A DNA stretch of 64,000 bases from J054 sp965223095 (GCA_965223095.1 OZ244979.1:992001-1056000); one strand, 5' to 3'; numbered from the stretch's first letter, positions 14,712-21,661 are shown. Notes: generated from the sequence alone by a model not told the origin. Program-made: numbers and translations.

Positions 14712-15002
14712 CTCACGAACATATCGCAAGAGTTCATGAGTTGAAATACGATCGATCGAATCGTTAAAGGGGGCATAGTCCTCGTCGCGATTGCCGGGAC
14801 GAACAAGAGCCTTATTCAGACTAACGAGGCATAGGCGTAACCACATGTCAGATGATTCGCTAAGCTGCGCAGCATTTCGATGCAACTCCGCGATAGCCGC
14901 GACAAGATAAAATTTTTCCCAACGGCCCATATCCTCTCCCAGATCGCCAATGACTTCCGTGATTAGCCGAGCAATATCGGAGCGAATACCATCAAGTAGC
15001 AC
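14706..15002 (-). CDS. Unknown helical cassette protein
   Basis: 98 residues, predicted all-helical and soluble, not recognised. GTG start at 15000-15002 chosen because an in-frame stop lies about 55 bases upstream and no ATG intervenes; an agg sits just before it. The stop codon falls within the core at 14705, as in true cassettes here. Confidence 0.5.
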   Translation of the reverse strand: MLLDGIRSDIARLITEVIGDLGEDMGRWEKFYLVAAIAELHRNAAQLSESSDMWLRLCLVSLNKALVRPGNRDEDYAPFNDSIDRISTHELLRYVREF

Positions 15003-15159
15003 ACCTTCGCCTAACTTCTCTAAAATTAGTTCTATTCTATTGTCGATATCGCTCTACTCCAAAAGACACTCAACAATTGCGACAAACTCTGCACTCAACT
15101 TATCTATTACACGTATGACTATGGATTCCATGAAAATTGCGGAACCAGGTGCGCGAGAA

Positions 15160-15414
15160 TCATGAGCCGCGAGTGTCGAGGGCTGCCAACTTCTCGAGAA
15201 TTTTGTCCAATTTCTTTTCATGCTTTAGGTTCGCGGCACCCACGAAGAACCATACAAACATAACCCCAATAAATGGAATCGCAGCAAGTATTGTCCATTC
15301 CGTTACATTGCGGCCCTTCTCACGAGCCAGCAAAAACGCCGCGATGGCGGAAGTTGCTGACATTACAAATAGAGGCAGGAATGTAAGGATGGTTGAAAAT
15401 GAGTCTGGCTGCAT
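15160..15414 (-). CDS. Small two-helix membrane protein
   Basis: 84 residues with helices at about 9-29 and 41-62 and a charged C-terminal tail (NLKHEKKLDKILEKLAAL) that could form a coiled coil. Not recognised. No attC separates it from the gene at 14706, though 15003-15159 is gene-free. Confidence 0.6.
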   Translation of the reverse strand: MQPDSFSTILTFLPLFVMSATSAIAAFLLAREKGRNVTEWTILAAIPFIGVMFVWFFVGAANLKHEKKLDKILEKLAALDTRGS

Positions 15415-15443
15415 ATTTTTCTCCCTATTCTATCGATCTAGCC

Positions 15444-15527
15444 CCATAACGCCTTGGGCATGCGCCGCTGTAGGCGGCGTAATAATAGCGACCGGGTTTC
15501 CCGGTCGCTTGACCCAACTGGTTATAT
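15444..15527 (-). repeat. attC site, family A copy 2
   Basis: Cores ccataac (15444-15450) and gttatat (15521-15527). Interior as at 6596 and 19008. Its closing core gives the TAA stop of the 98-codon frame to its right. Confidence 0.92.
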
Positions 15528-15818
15528 GCCGTGCCTGACATGATTGGAAAACGACCTGCCTGCCTTGCGTAATAGCACTACGCTATCACAGCCAACACGA
15601 AGAGAACCACGCGTTTCTGGTGGCACCCAGCAGCGGGCCGAAGAACCTGGCCGACTAGGTTGAAAACCCCACAACGCTTGCCGGCCAACCGGCCTATATT
15701 GCTGCGCTTTTTTTTGCTGACGGCTGCTTGGTTTAGATGAACTGATGCGCTGCTCAACGCAATTGGCTAAATACGGGACGGCATATAATGCCGTGAACAA
15801 CCGCATTTGATGCGGCAA
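15522..15818 (-). CDS. Repeated small cassette, copy 2, with intact 98-codon frame
   Basis: This copy of the repeated module keeps one open frame that ends exactly on the TAA of the attC core, like other cassette genes. The encoded C-terminus VGCDSVVLLRKAGRSFS then NHVRHGI is almost the same as in copies 1 and 3. The N-terminal YLANCVEQRISSSKPS is also shared, mostly with third-position differences. The protein is basic with no known domain. Its first ATG (15818) lies in the neighbouring attC, outside the cassette proper, so the start is uncertain. It could be a relic rather than an expressed gene. Confidence 0.4.
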   Translation of the reverse strand: MPHQMRLFTALYAVPYLANCVEQRISSSKPSSRQQKKAQQYRPVGRQALWGFQPSRPGSSARCWVPPETRGSLRVGCDSVVLLRKAGRSFSNHVRHGI

Positions 15819-15878
15819 GCCGCAAGCGGCAGCGAAGGCGCAGCCGGATCAAACGTCGGTTGCTTCACCTTGTTAGGC
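15783..15878 (-). repeat. attC site with altered core
   Basis: Low-coordinate core atataat (15783-15789) departs from the usual aac ending; high-coordinate core gttaggc (15872-15878). The change could impair recombination at this boundary. The closing core supplies the DUF4238 gene stop. Confidence 0.8.
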
Positions 15879-16787
15879 TGCGATTGAGCATTGAATGGTT
15901 TCATTGTTGTGCCGCATTAGGAATTCTGGGCTGGAGGAAAACACGTGCTTTCTAGCATTGGAGTAAGTGCATGTGTTTAGCCAAGCCAATTTGGAATCAG
16001 ATATTTCTACAACCTCTTTTATAGGGTCCTCATATACGCCGTATAGCACAACCCTTGGACTAAGTGGAAAAATTAGCTCGGTATTACGAGTTCCTAGGCC
16101 GACTATTTTACTGAACTGATTCTTATGAACCGTAATGATTGGGTGGTCACATGAGATGGCTGACCATGGCTCACCAGCCAATATAAGCAACGACCATATC
16201 CTTTCACCTAGCAGGGGTAGCACTTTGTCCATTGCTTTAAATTCCGTGTCATGAAACTTATCTTGCGGAATCTCTATTTGATAATTGTTAGACCGAATCA
16301 AATCGCGAAATTCTTGAAAATCAACTTGAGATGATTCGACATATCCAGCATCTCTCGCTTTCTTCAATTCAGACTCAAATAATCGTTCGTCGCTCGCGAG
16401 AGCTGACCCCATTAGCCGGATAGTCTTATCTCTAGCCTCTTGCTGTATTGATCGAAACCTGAGATTTCGGGTGGCGTAAAGAGCGACCAAATTAAGAAGC
16501 CAATTTAGTTCTTCGTCTGATGGATATGTAGCCCTTGCTACCACGCGCTTTAGCACATCCGAAGTTTCGTCTTCGAAACCAGACAAGGCATTTTCCAATG
16601 CATCAATTGGTAAATCATCACTATTGACCCGATTGAAGTCTCTCTTTGCACAAACATTCTCTGGAGACGACCTAAAGCGATGCCCGGACGTAATATCTAG
16701 AACATTGATATGACCTGCTGTTTTTGGGTCAACGAAGTTCTCTAAATAAAACTCCGATACATAATGATGTCTTCTAGCAGTGGACAT
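15873..16787 (-). CDS. DUF4238-family protein
   Basis: 304 residues. The N-terminal RRHHYVSEFYLENFVDP is the diagnostic opening of DUF4238, followed by ENVCAKRDFN and, near residue 200, WSAISCDHPIITV and FPLSPRVVLYG, both typical of the family. Function unknown; members are widespread in mobile DNA. The start ATG at 16787 places the HHYV motif at the N-terminus; a frame extension to 16814 reaches the next attC. Stop codon in the attC core at 15872. Confidence 0.85.
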   Translation of the reverse strand: MSTARRHHYVSEFYLENFVDPKTAGHINVLDITSGHRFRSSPENVCAKRDFNRVNSDDLPIDALENALSGFEDETSDVLKRVVARATYPSDEELNWLLNLVALYATRNLRFRSIQQEARDKTIRLMGSALASDERLFESELKKARDAGYVESSQVDFQEFRDLIRSNNYQIEIPQDKFHDTEFKAMDKVLPLLGERIWSLLILAGEPWSAISCDHPIITVHKNQFSKIVGLGTRNTELIFPLSPRVVLYGVYEDPIKEVVEISDSKLAWLNTCTYSNARKHVFSSSPEFLMRHNNETIQCSIAA

Positions 16788-16811
16788 TGCGCTTACGCAG
16801 CTTAAAGCTCG

Positions 16812-16905
16812 CAATAACCAGACCTACGAAGCGGAGCGAGGCTTGTGGCATTCGCCACAAATGAAGCACCGCGGAGGTGGATCCGGTTAATTACCATTGT
16901 TAGGT
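16812..16905 (-). repeat. attC site
   Basis: Cores caataac (16812-16818) and gttaggt (16899-16905). The interior has acgaagcggagcgaggcttg and gtggcattcgccac palindromes. Less typical than its neighbours but correctly placed. Confidence 0.75.
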
Positions 16906-16924
16906 GATTTTTTTACAATGGCAA

Positions 16925-17497
16925 TCATAAAACTTTAGCCTTCACAACTGGCTCACCGTTACTAAAGAATGGTGACGGATAGCTCTTCTTTCCTAGCATT
17001 CCTTTTAGCATAAACCCTATAATTTTTGGCATGTAAGACAAAGGAAACTTAGGGTGTGCATCTGTTGGCATTTTACCAATGGCGTATATACCAAAAGCCT
17101 TCATAGAAACAGGGCCTAATATTTCCTTTTTTTCTCTATCGCTACTAAATTGCATAAGCTTTACAGATACGCCAACAAACGGAATCTTTGACTTATTCAT
17201 AGTGTTTGCCAACGGCATGTTACAGCACGTTGTATGCCACCTATACAACCCTTTCTCTCGAAGTTGCACACAACCAATATTATCCCGGCCTTCGGTAATC
17301 TCCATATACTCTGGATATGTTTGGAACAATTCAGTTCCTCCATGTTCATCTAGTATTTCTTCTTGGCTGTTTAAGTAAGACGCGAAACTTTGACAATCAC
17401 AACATAAACATTGAACATGAAAAAAATCGCTTTTTACTACTTTTAGCTTTCCTTTCACGGTTCCACATTTGCAGCTTAAATCAACTTCAGTAGACAT
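16925..17497 (-). CDS. DUF6151/GFA-like zinc-binding protein
   Basis: 190 residues. CKCGTVKGKL, QCLCCDCQSFASYL and TTCCNMPLANT are the cysteine clusters of the GFA-like (glutathione-dependent formaldehyde-activating) fold, in the version annotated DUF6151. They probably bind two zinc ions. The enzyme activity is not established for this subgroup. ATG at 17497 chosen because it directly precedes the first cysteine cluster; a start at 17539 would overlap the attC. Base composition is clearly more AT-rich than the core genome, pointing to foreign origin. Confidence 0.75.
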   Translation of the reverse strand: MSTEVDLSCKCGTVKGKLKVVKSDFFHVQCLCCDCQSFASYLNSQEEILDEHGGTELFQTYPEYMEITEGRDNIGCVQLREKGLYRWHTTCCNMPLANTMNKSKIPFVGVSVKLMQFSSDREKKEILGPVSMKAFGIYAIGKMPTDAHPKFPLSYMPKIIGFMLKGMLGKKSYPSPFFSNGEPVVKAKVL

Positions 17498-17537
17498 ACC
17501 TTCTCCGACTATTATTACCAGGCTATTCTTTACATTC

Positions 17538-17637
17538 ACCTAACGATCAAGCTCAGCGGCACTTGCGGGCGGGGTAAGGCTTGGCGTAGCCAAACGAGCA
17601 CCGCACGCAAGTGTCCGACTGCGGCGCCTTTTTAGGC
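17538..17637 (-). repeat. attC site with altered closing core
   Basis: Cores acctaac (17538-17544) and tttaggc (17631-17637) instead of gttaggc. Interior gcacttgcgggcggggta... pairs with ccgcacgcaagtg. It still forms the TAA stop of the phosphotransferase gene. Confidence 0.78.
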
Positions 17638-18339
17638 AGCGCCCGCACGCAAGGCGGTCTCTAGTACGACGCGACGTTCTCGGGTCCATTGCCAGCATCG
17701 TCGGGCCCATTCTGCAACTTTGATCGAATAGGAGCCGCCCGCTTTAACGTTACGATCGAGGAGCCATTCCTGCGAGTCGGTGATCGCCCGGATCGGATCT
17801 GCCGGAGCTTCGGGACCGTAGCCTTCTAAGAAGACAGCGATCCGCTGCCCTGTCTCGTACGGATCAAGCTCGGGGTTTCCAATATCGAGCCACAGCCAGA
17901 CCGCATAGCCGATGTCAATTCGCCGCGGGCCGGGGAACGCCCCATCGAAGTCGATTAGACAAATCGGGGCATTCGATTGAAAGACAAAGTTACAGGGGCT
18001 AAGGTCACCATGGCACACCACTTGTTGCTCACCCGAAAGGCTAGTGCCTGCCGTAGCCTCATGAAAAATCCGGACAATCTCCGCAGCCGCGTGCACCTGG
18101 CTATCGGAGTACCATCCGAGGTTTGCAGGAACTTGACCATCGATGTAGCTGAGAATCTCCCGCTGCTCGGAATCTATGCCGAGAAATCGTGGAGCGTACG
18201 GGAACGACACTGCCTCCAAGTGACGAAGCAGTTCATGGACAAATGGAGAGTGTGGGCCACAGGGACGGCGAACTGTGTCTCCGACTCGCACGACTCCCTC
18301 GGTAACCCGACCTCCCTTGAGTTGAACCTCGCCTCGCAC
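17632..18339 (-). CDS. APH-family phosphotransferase
   Basis: 235 residues of the aminoglycoside phosphotransferase/choline kinase-like fold. The catalytic loop HGDLSPCNFVF (HGDxxxxN) and LIDFDGAFPGPRRIDIGYAVWLWLD (metal-binding Asp) are both intact. The N-terminal LKGGRVTEGVVRVGDTVRR and RFLGIDSEQREILSYIDGQVP match a widespread but uncharacterised branch, so resistance to an antibiotic cannot be concluded from sequence. Stop codon in the attC core at 17631; a classic single-gene cassette. Confidence 0.85.
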   Translation of the reverse strand: MRGEVQLKGGRVTEGVVRVGDTVRRPCGPHSPFVHELLRHLEAVSFPYAPRFLGIDSEQREILSYIDGQVPANLGWYSDSQVHAAAEIVRIFHEATAGTSLSGEQQVVCHGDLSPCNFVFQSNAPICLIDFDGAFPGPRRIDIGYAVWLWLDIGNPELDPYETGQRIAVFLEGYGPEAPADPIRAITDSQEWLLDRNVKAGGSYSIKVAEWARRCWQWTRERRVVLETALRAGAA

Positions 18340-18346
18340 CTGCGCC

Positions 18347-18445
18347 GCCTAACGCCCACAACAGTCGCAGTTGCGGGGACTGACGTTTTGGGACAGCAAA
18401 AGGCGTGACACTTTTGACTGTCCGTGTGCATTTGCCTTGTTAGGC
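18347..18445 (-). repeat. attC site
   Basis: Cores gcctaac (18347-18353) and gttaggc (18439-18445), with cagtcgcagttgcggggactg and cgttttgggacagcaaaaggcg in the interior. Closing core gives the P-loop gene stop. Confidence 0.88.
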
Positions 18446-18976
18446 GGCACCGCTTCGTTGCTCCGATAGTTGCTCGGCAAACTGTTGTAGTTGAATAGCG
18501 ACAAATTCGGTAGTTTCCTCCGACGTGTCAATAACCGGAATGCTAAGGGCGTCTGCCTGGCCCCGCAGGTATGCGGACCAGCAATCCGTTTCCGTCGTGG
18601 CCAGTTCCGGCTGACCTCGGAACTCGATTAGACGCTGTCGTCTAACGTCGGACCGACAATCCAATAGCACAATATCGGTTCGAATCTTTCGGTGCCCAGC
18701 AAGCGCTGCCCGAATGAACGACGGGCGTGTTTGCCCTTCAAGAACTGCAACAGTTTCGGTTTCACCCACGAGTCGCTCGACCCATTGTTGTGTAGCTTGC
18801 GCTTGCCAACTCTCACCGCCTCCGTAGAATCGTTTCATTTCCCACGGAGTCGGAACTCCGATCGAATCGAAGAAGTAACATCGATCACTCCAACCATCGC
18901 GAGTCGCTAGGGCTTGTACGGCCGCCGTCTTTCCGGCGCCCGATGCCCCAACAACGAAGAGAATTGCATTTGCCAT
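18440..18976 (-). CDS. P-loop NTPase, small kinase-like
   Basis: 178 residues. Walker A GASGAGKT near residue 10, a Walker-B-like LLDC around residue 105, and an Arg-rich region after it (RRQRLIEFRG) as in nucleoside or shikimate-type kinases. IRTDIVLLDCRSDVRRQRL and the TETVAVLEGQTRPSFI segment are typical of AAA-like cytidylate/gluconate-kinase-type proteins encoded in cassettes. Substrate unknown. Stop codon in the attC core. Confidence 0.75.
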   Translation of the reverse strand: MANAILFVVGASGAGKTAAVQALATRDGWSDRCYFFDSIGVPTPWEMKRFYGGGESWQAQATQQWVERLVGETETVAVLEGQTRPSFIRAALAGHRKIRTDIVLLDCRSDVRRQRLIEFRGQPELATTETDCWSAYLRGQADALSIPVIDTSEETTEFVAIQLQQFAEQLSEQRSGAA

Positions 18977-19007
18977 AGTCTACGCTTTCGCTATGCCCCG
19001 TCTTGCT

Positions 19008-19091
19008 GCCTAACGCCTTGGGCATGCGCCGCTGTAGGCGGCGTAATAATAGCGACCGGGTTTCCCGGTCGCTTGACCCAACTGGTTATAT
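19008..19091 (-). repeat. attC site, family A copy 3
   Basis: Cores gcctaac (19008-19014) and gttatat (19085-19091). Interior same as 6596 and 15444. Confidence 0.92.
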
Positions 19092-19345
19092 GCCGTGCCT
19101 GACATGATTGGAAAACGACCTGCCTGCCTTGCGTAATAGCACTACGCTATCACAGCCAGCGCCTACAGAACCACGCGTTGAGATTGGCACCCAGCAGTGG
19201 GCCAAAGAACCGGGCTGACTGGGTTCGAAACCGCACCATGCTAGCCGGATAACCGGCGTATATTGCCGCGCCTTTTGTGTTGACGGCGACTTGGTTTAGA
19301 TGAACTGATGCGCCGCTCTACGCAATTAGCTAAATACGGGACGGC
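19092..19345 (-). repeat. Repeated small cassette, copy 3 (frameshifted)
   Basis: Nearly identical to 6680-6933 over its whole length and joined to the same attC family, but with different neighbours. It shares with copy 1 the missing base in the A-rich run that separates the N-terminal and C-terminal halves of the frame seen whole in copy 2. No start codon suits the C-terminal half. Confidence 0.72.
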
Positions 19346-19459
19346 ATATAACGCCTGTGGCAGCGGCGGTTGAGGCGGGGCGACCGGAGCGATAGCGAAG
19401 GAAGCACCGGGTCAACCGTCCGGCGACCAACGGGAGCGTACTGACCACACTGGTTATGT
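19346..19459 (-). repeat. attC site, family B copy 2
   Basis: Cores atataac (19346-19352) and gttatgt (19453-19459). Near-copy of 11782 and 20389. Confidence 0.93.
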
Positions 19460-19711
19460 GCCGTGCCTGACATTCTGGAAAAACTCTTTGGACCTTTAAA
19501 TTCTTGACTAACCTATCACACCAGCAACTAGAGAACCGTGCCTATCGAGGGCTGATTTGCTTTGTGCCAAGAAAACCTTACCGGCAACCTAGCAAACCGC
19601 ACTCGGCTTGATTAGCGGATTTGCGTTGCTTGCTCTACCAATTTAGCCGCGGCAACAACGTTTAGCTTGACCACTTCGCCAACAGCTCTAATTTGCTAAA
19701 CACGGGGCGGC
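19460..19711 (-). repeat. Diverged relative (copy 4) of the repeated small cassette
   Basis: It shares with copies 1-3 the opening gccgtgcctgacat, the segment around cacaccagcaactagagaac (related to cacagccagcgcctacagaacc) and the ending gctaaacacggggcggcatataac, and has a similar length. It is joined to a family B attC instead. On the minus strand the frame entering the attC core still ends in NVRHGT-stop. No credible complete gene. Confidence 0.6.
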
Positions 19712-19807
19712 ATATAACGCTCACAGCAGGCGCGTTTGAGGCGTGAGGATTTTTGCGTAAGCAAAAACCGCAGCGGGTCAAACGTCGCTTGCCTGTGCTG
19801 GTTAACT
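19712..19807 (-). repeat. attC site, family D copy 2
   Basis: Cores atataac (19712-19718) and gttaact (19801-19807). Near-copy of 14149-14244. Supplies the BrnA stop codon. Confidence 0.92.
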
Positions 19808-20056
19808 GGCATTGCGCAGTTCTTCTTTAAGAACTCGGCGCAACACAGCCTCAATCGGTTCTCTTGTCTCACTCATGTACTGCCGTAACGCAGAATTGAT
19901 GAGAGTTTGATAATTACCACCGCCAGCTTCATCGACTTGCTGCTTGAACCACGCGACGATGTCTTCGTCCAGACGAATGGTAATCCGGGTCTTTCCCTTG
20001 GCCGCATTACGAAATGGAGAAGCCTTGGATTGACTAAAATCGTATTCTTTTCTCAT
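19802..20056 (-). CDS. brnA: BrnA antitoxin
   Basis: 84 residues. KGKTRITIRLDEDIVAWFKQQVDEAGGGNYQTLINSALRQYM is the diagnostic BrnA C-terminal RHH (DEDIVxWFK...GYQTLIN...L). It starts inside the end of brnT (4-base overlap). It dimerises, neutralises BrnT and represses the operon, probably at the dyad 20334-20353. TAA stop within the attC core at 19801. Confidence 0.93.
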   Translation of the reverse strand: MRKEYDFSQSKASPFRNAAKGKTRITIRLDEDIVAWFKQQVDEAGGGNYQTLINSALRQYMSETREPIEAVLRRVLKEELRNAS

Positions 20057-20325
20057 AAATATTCCTCATATCTCGCTCGTTCATCTTTCGACGCCTTGCG
20101 GGCAGAGATAACGCGAATATGCTCGTTGCGGAATGCGTAGACCACCAAAAGAACACGTCCCCGACCATCCCTCCCGAGCGCGATGAAGCGCTCTTCACCT
20201 TCGGCATCTGGATCAGCTATATGCCTAGCGTAAGGATCCTCAAGGGCAACGGCTGCTTCGGCGAAATCGACCCCGTGTTTGAGCAAATTGCCACGTGCTT
20301 TGGCTGAATCCCACGCAAAGTCCAT
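20053..20325 (-). CDS. brnT: BrnT RNase toxin
   Basis: 90 residues. FAWDSAKARGNLLKHGVDFAEA, DPDAEGEERFIALG, GRVLLVVYAFR and the ending IRVISARKASKDERARYEE are the BrnT signature (WDxxKxxxNxxKHGVxF and RxISARKAxxxER). RelE-like ribonuclease encoded before its antitoxin, the usual order. Confidence 0.95.
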   Translation of the reverse strand: MDFAWDSAKARGNLLKHGVDFAEAAVALEDPYARHIADPDAEGEERFIALGRDGRGRVLLVVYAFRNEHIRVISARKASKDERARYEEYL

Positions 20326-20333
20326 ACAACCTA

Positions 20334-20353
20334 GTGTATGTACATGTGTACAC
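20334..20353. promoter_or_regulatory. BrnTA operator-like dyad
   Basis: gtgtatgtacatgtgtacac is an imperfect palindrome with gtgta/tacac ends, 8 bases upstream of the brnT ATG. Probable autoregulatory site. Confidence 0.55.
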
Positions 20354-20388
20354 CGATGTCAAGGAAGTACGCTGAACGCTTGGCAGCC

Positions 20389-20502
20389 AGTTAACGCCTG
20401 TGGCAGCGGCGGTTGAGGCGGGGCGACCGGAGCGATAGCGCAGGAAGCACCGGGTCAACCGTCCGGCGACCAACGGGAGCGTACTGACCACACTGGTTAT
20501 AT
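20389..20502 (-). repeat. attC site, family B copy 3
   Basis: Cores agttaac (20389-20395) and gttatat (20496-20502). Near-copy of 11782 and 19346. This is the last full-size attC toward polA. Confidence 0.93.
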
Positions 20503-20505
20503 GAC

Positions 20506-21279
20506 TTAACCACCAATAAATTCTCGAAATTTACGATATGCTTTGATAACAAAAACTCCCGGCAATTGAGCTATAAAACCGTAAGAAATTGCTATAAGTG
20601 CTACCGCCCAATTGTTTGAGACAAAGATCACTAAGGGAATTAGGCCAACTAGACCCAAGACAACCCCCACCGACGCCGCGAGAGGTTGCGGAACCTCGTA
20701 AATCTGGTTCTGAGGTGCCTGGAATTTTACTTTTACTCCTTTCAACGTCGCGGACAACCAAATAGTCGGGGTTTCGCCCGATTTGGCTGCGTTCAGATAA
20801 CTAATGCGAATCTGCTGCCCCCGGTTAAAAACAGGAATAAGATATTCACGCTGACTATTATAAATGTCGTGTTGCGCTTCGGTGGGATCTTCTCCAGGGG
20901 TTACATGCAACTTGGTTGCAAATTTTTCGGTCCAGTCAATAATATTTGGTGTGTCTAGAATTTGTGTTGATTCCGAAAGTAAGTTTGTGTCATCACTATA
21001 AGTTTGGATTATGACATTCTCATAGTCATTTAGGCTCTCATTCTTGAGCTCCACCGTAGACAAGAATAAATGGTTAACGGGATTGTTATTCCATTTGACT
21101 GATACATTGCCAAAAAGGGAATCCTCCGAAGACATACCCACTCTGTTATGCGTGACAAAGTAACTAAATAGTCCGCGTCTATTTATGACTTTCTGAGTTA
21201 ACCACGCGGTGAAGATGCCGCCGAGGCCACCGAATATTATTGAAAGGTATTCGCCTCGAACTAAATCTATTAGATCCAT
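20506..21279 (-). CDS. Unknown membrane protein, first cassette of the array
   Basis: 257 residues. An N-terminal transmembrane segment (IIFGGLGGIFTAWLTQKVI), a beta-rich soluble domain (about 35-190; strands such as HLFLSTVELKNESLNDYENVIIQTYS), and two C-terminal helices (VGVVLGLVGLIPLVIFV, WAVALIAISYGFI). The domain resembles extracellular or lumenal beta-sandwich modules, but I recognise no family. By the array's direction this is the most proximal cassette and so the one best placed to be expressed. Confidence 0.65.
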   Translation of the reverse strand: MDLIDLVRGEYLSIIFGGLGGIFTAWLTQKVINRRGLFSYFVTHNRVGMSSEDSLFGNVSVKWNNNPVNHLFLSTVELKNESLNDYENVIIQTYSDDTNLLSESTQILDTPNIIDWTEKFATKLHVTPGEDPTEAQHDIYNSQREYLIPVFNRGQQIRISYLNAAKSGETPTIWLSATLKGVKVKFQAPQNQIYEVPQPLAASVGVVLGLVGLIPLVIFVSNNWAVALIAISYGFIAQLPGVFVIKAYRKFREFIGG

Positions 21280-21297
21280 ATCGACTTTTCTAAAGGC

Positions 21298-21318
21298 ATA
21301 TAACAGCTGATTAATGGG
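21298..21318 (-). repeat. Array-edge recombination site (attI-like or truncated attC)
   Basis: Core atataac (21298-21304; gttatat on the cassette strand) is followed by agctgattaatggg, with no second core. The same word taacagctgatta appears inside the array at 14684. A single-core site at the proximal edge is what an attI would look like, but a truncated attC is equally possible. Confidence 0.4.
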
Positions 21319-21661
21319 AAGAGTTTTGTTCTCTTCTTTTGTTTTCGGTTCATATAGAATGTTTTAGTCCTTAAACTCCCTAGAGTCAATAAGTTGCACA
21401 TTCCTTTGTTTTCTGGATCCTTGAAAACACGCGCCTGGAACAGAAGCGTTCCTCTGTTCTCAATTCATGTCCGGTCGTTGGAGGATGTGCAATAGCTCGA
21501 AATACCAAGAGAAAATTGGTTTGCGCGCTGGCTCGTCCATTTTCATGCGACTCGTTGGTCTCACTATTTCGGGATTCTTGAAGCCGACAGTCTTGTGGCT
21601 TTGGGGCCTTACATTTTCTGGCGATTTGTCGAGGATGACGCTTTGGCGATCTGACGGGCGC
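21319..21661. other. Gene-free junction between array and polA
   Basis: No integrase and no convincing gene. A 72-codon minus-strand frame (21460-21675) overlaps the polA end and has no recognisable features. A hairpin gaacaga-N8-tctgttc lies at 21438-21459 and could help end polA transcription, although it has no T run. An AT-rich tract lies at 21320-21370. Confidence 0.5.

Larger units (their letters stand above)
1..21318 (-). mobile_element. Integron cassette array, no integrase visible
   Basis: About 23 attC-like sites recur through this stretch, each opening with a taacgc-type core and ending with a ggttat/ggttag/ggttac core, with an imperfect palindrome between them. Between them lie short unrelated genes, most on the minus strand and many toxin-antitoxin pairs. 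Genes end inside or just before the high-coordinate core of an attC, so the gene-attC order runs right to left. The repeated small cassette always keeps the attC on its low-coordinate side, which independently supports this orientation. No tyrosine recombinase of the IntI type is encoded in the window. The array continues past the left edge. Confidence 0.93.

Noticed and set aside
18914..19102. Plus-strand frame ending in GRLTQLVICRA, also seen at 15137-15538
   Set aside because: It is only the translation of the family A attC site and appears wherever that site does.
1..21318. CRISPR array
   Set aside because: The repeats are long, imperfect palindromes separated by gene-sized, unequal spacers; they are attC sites.
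21319..21661. Integron integrase or its remnant
   Set aside because: Neither strand encodes the conserved tyrosine-recombinase boxes, and the stretch is too short.
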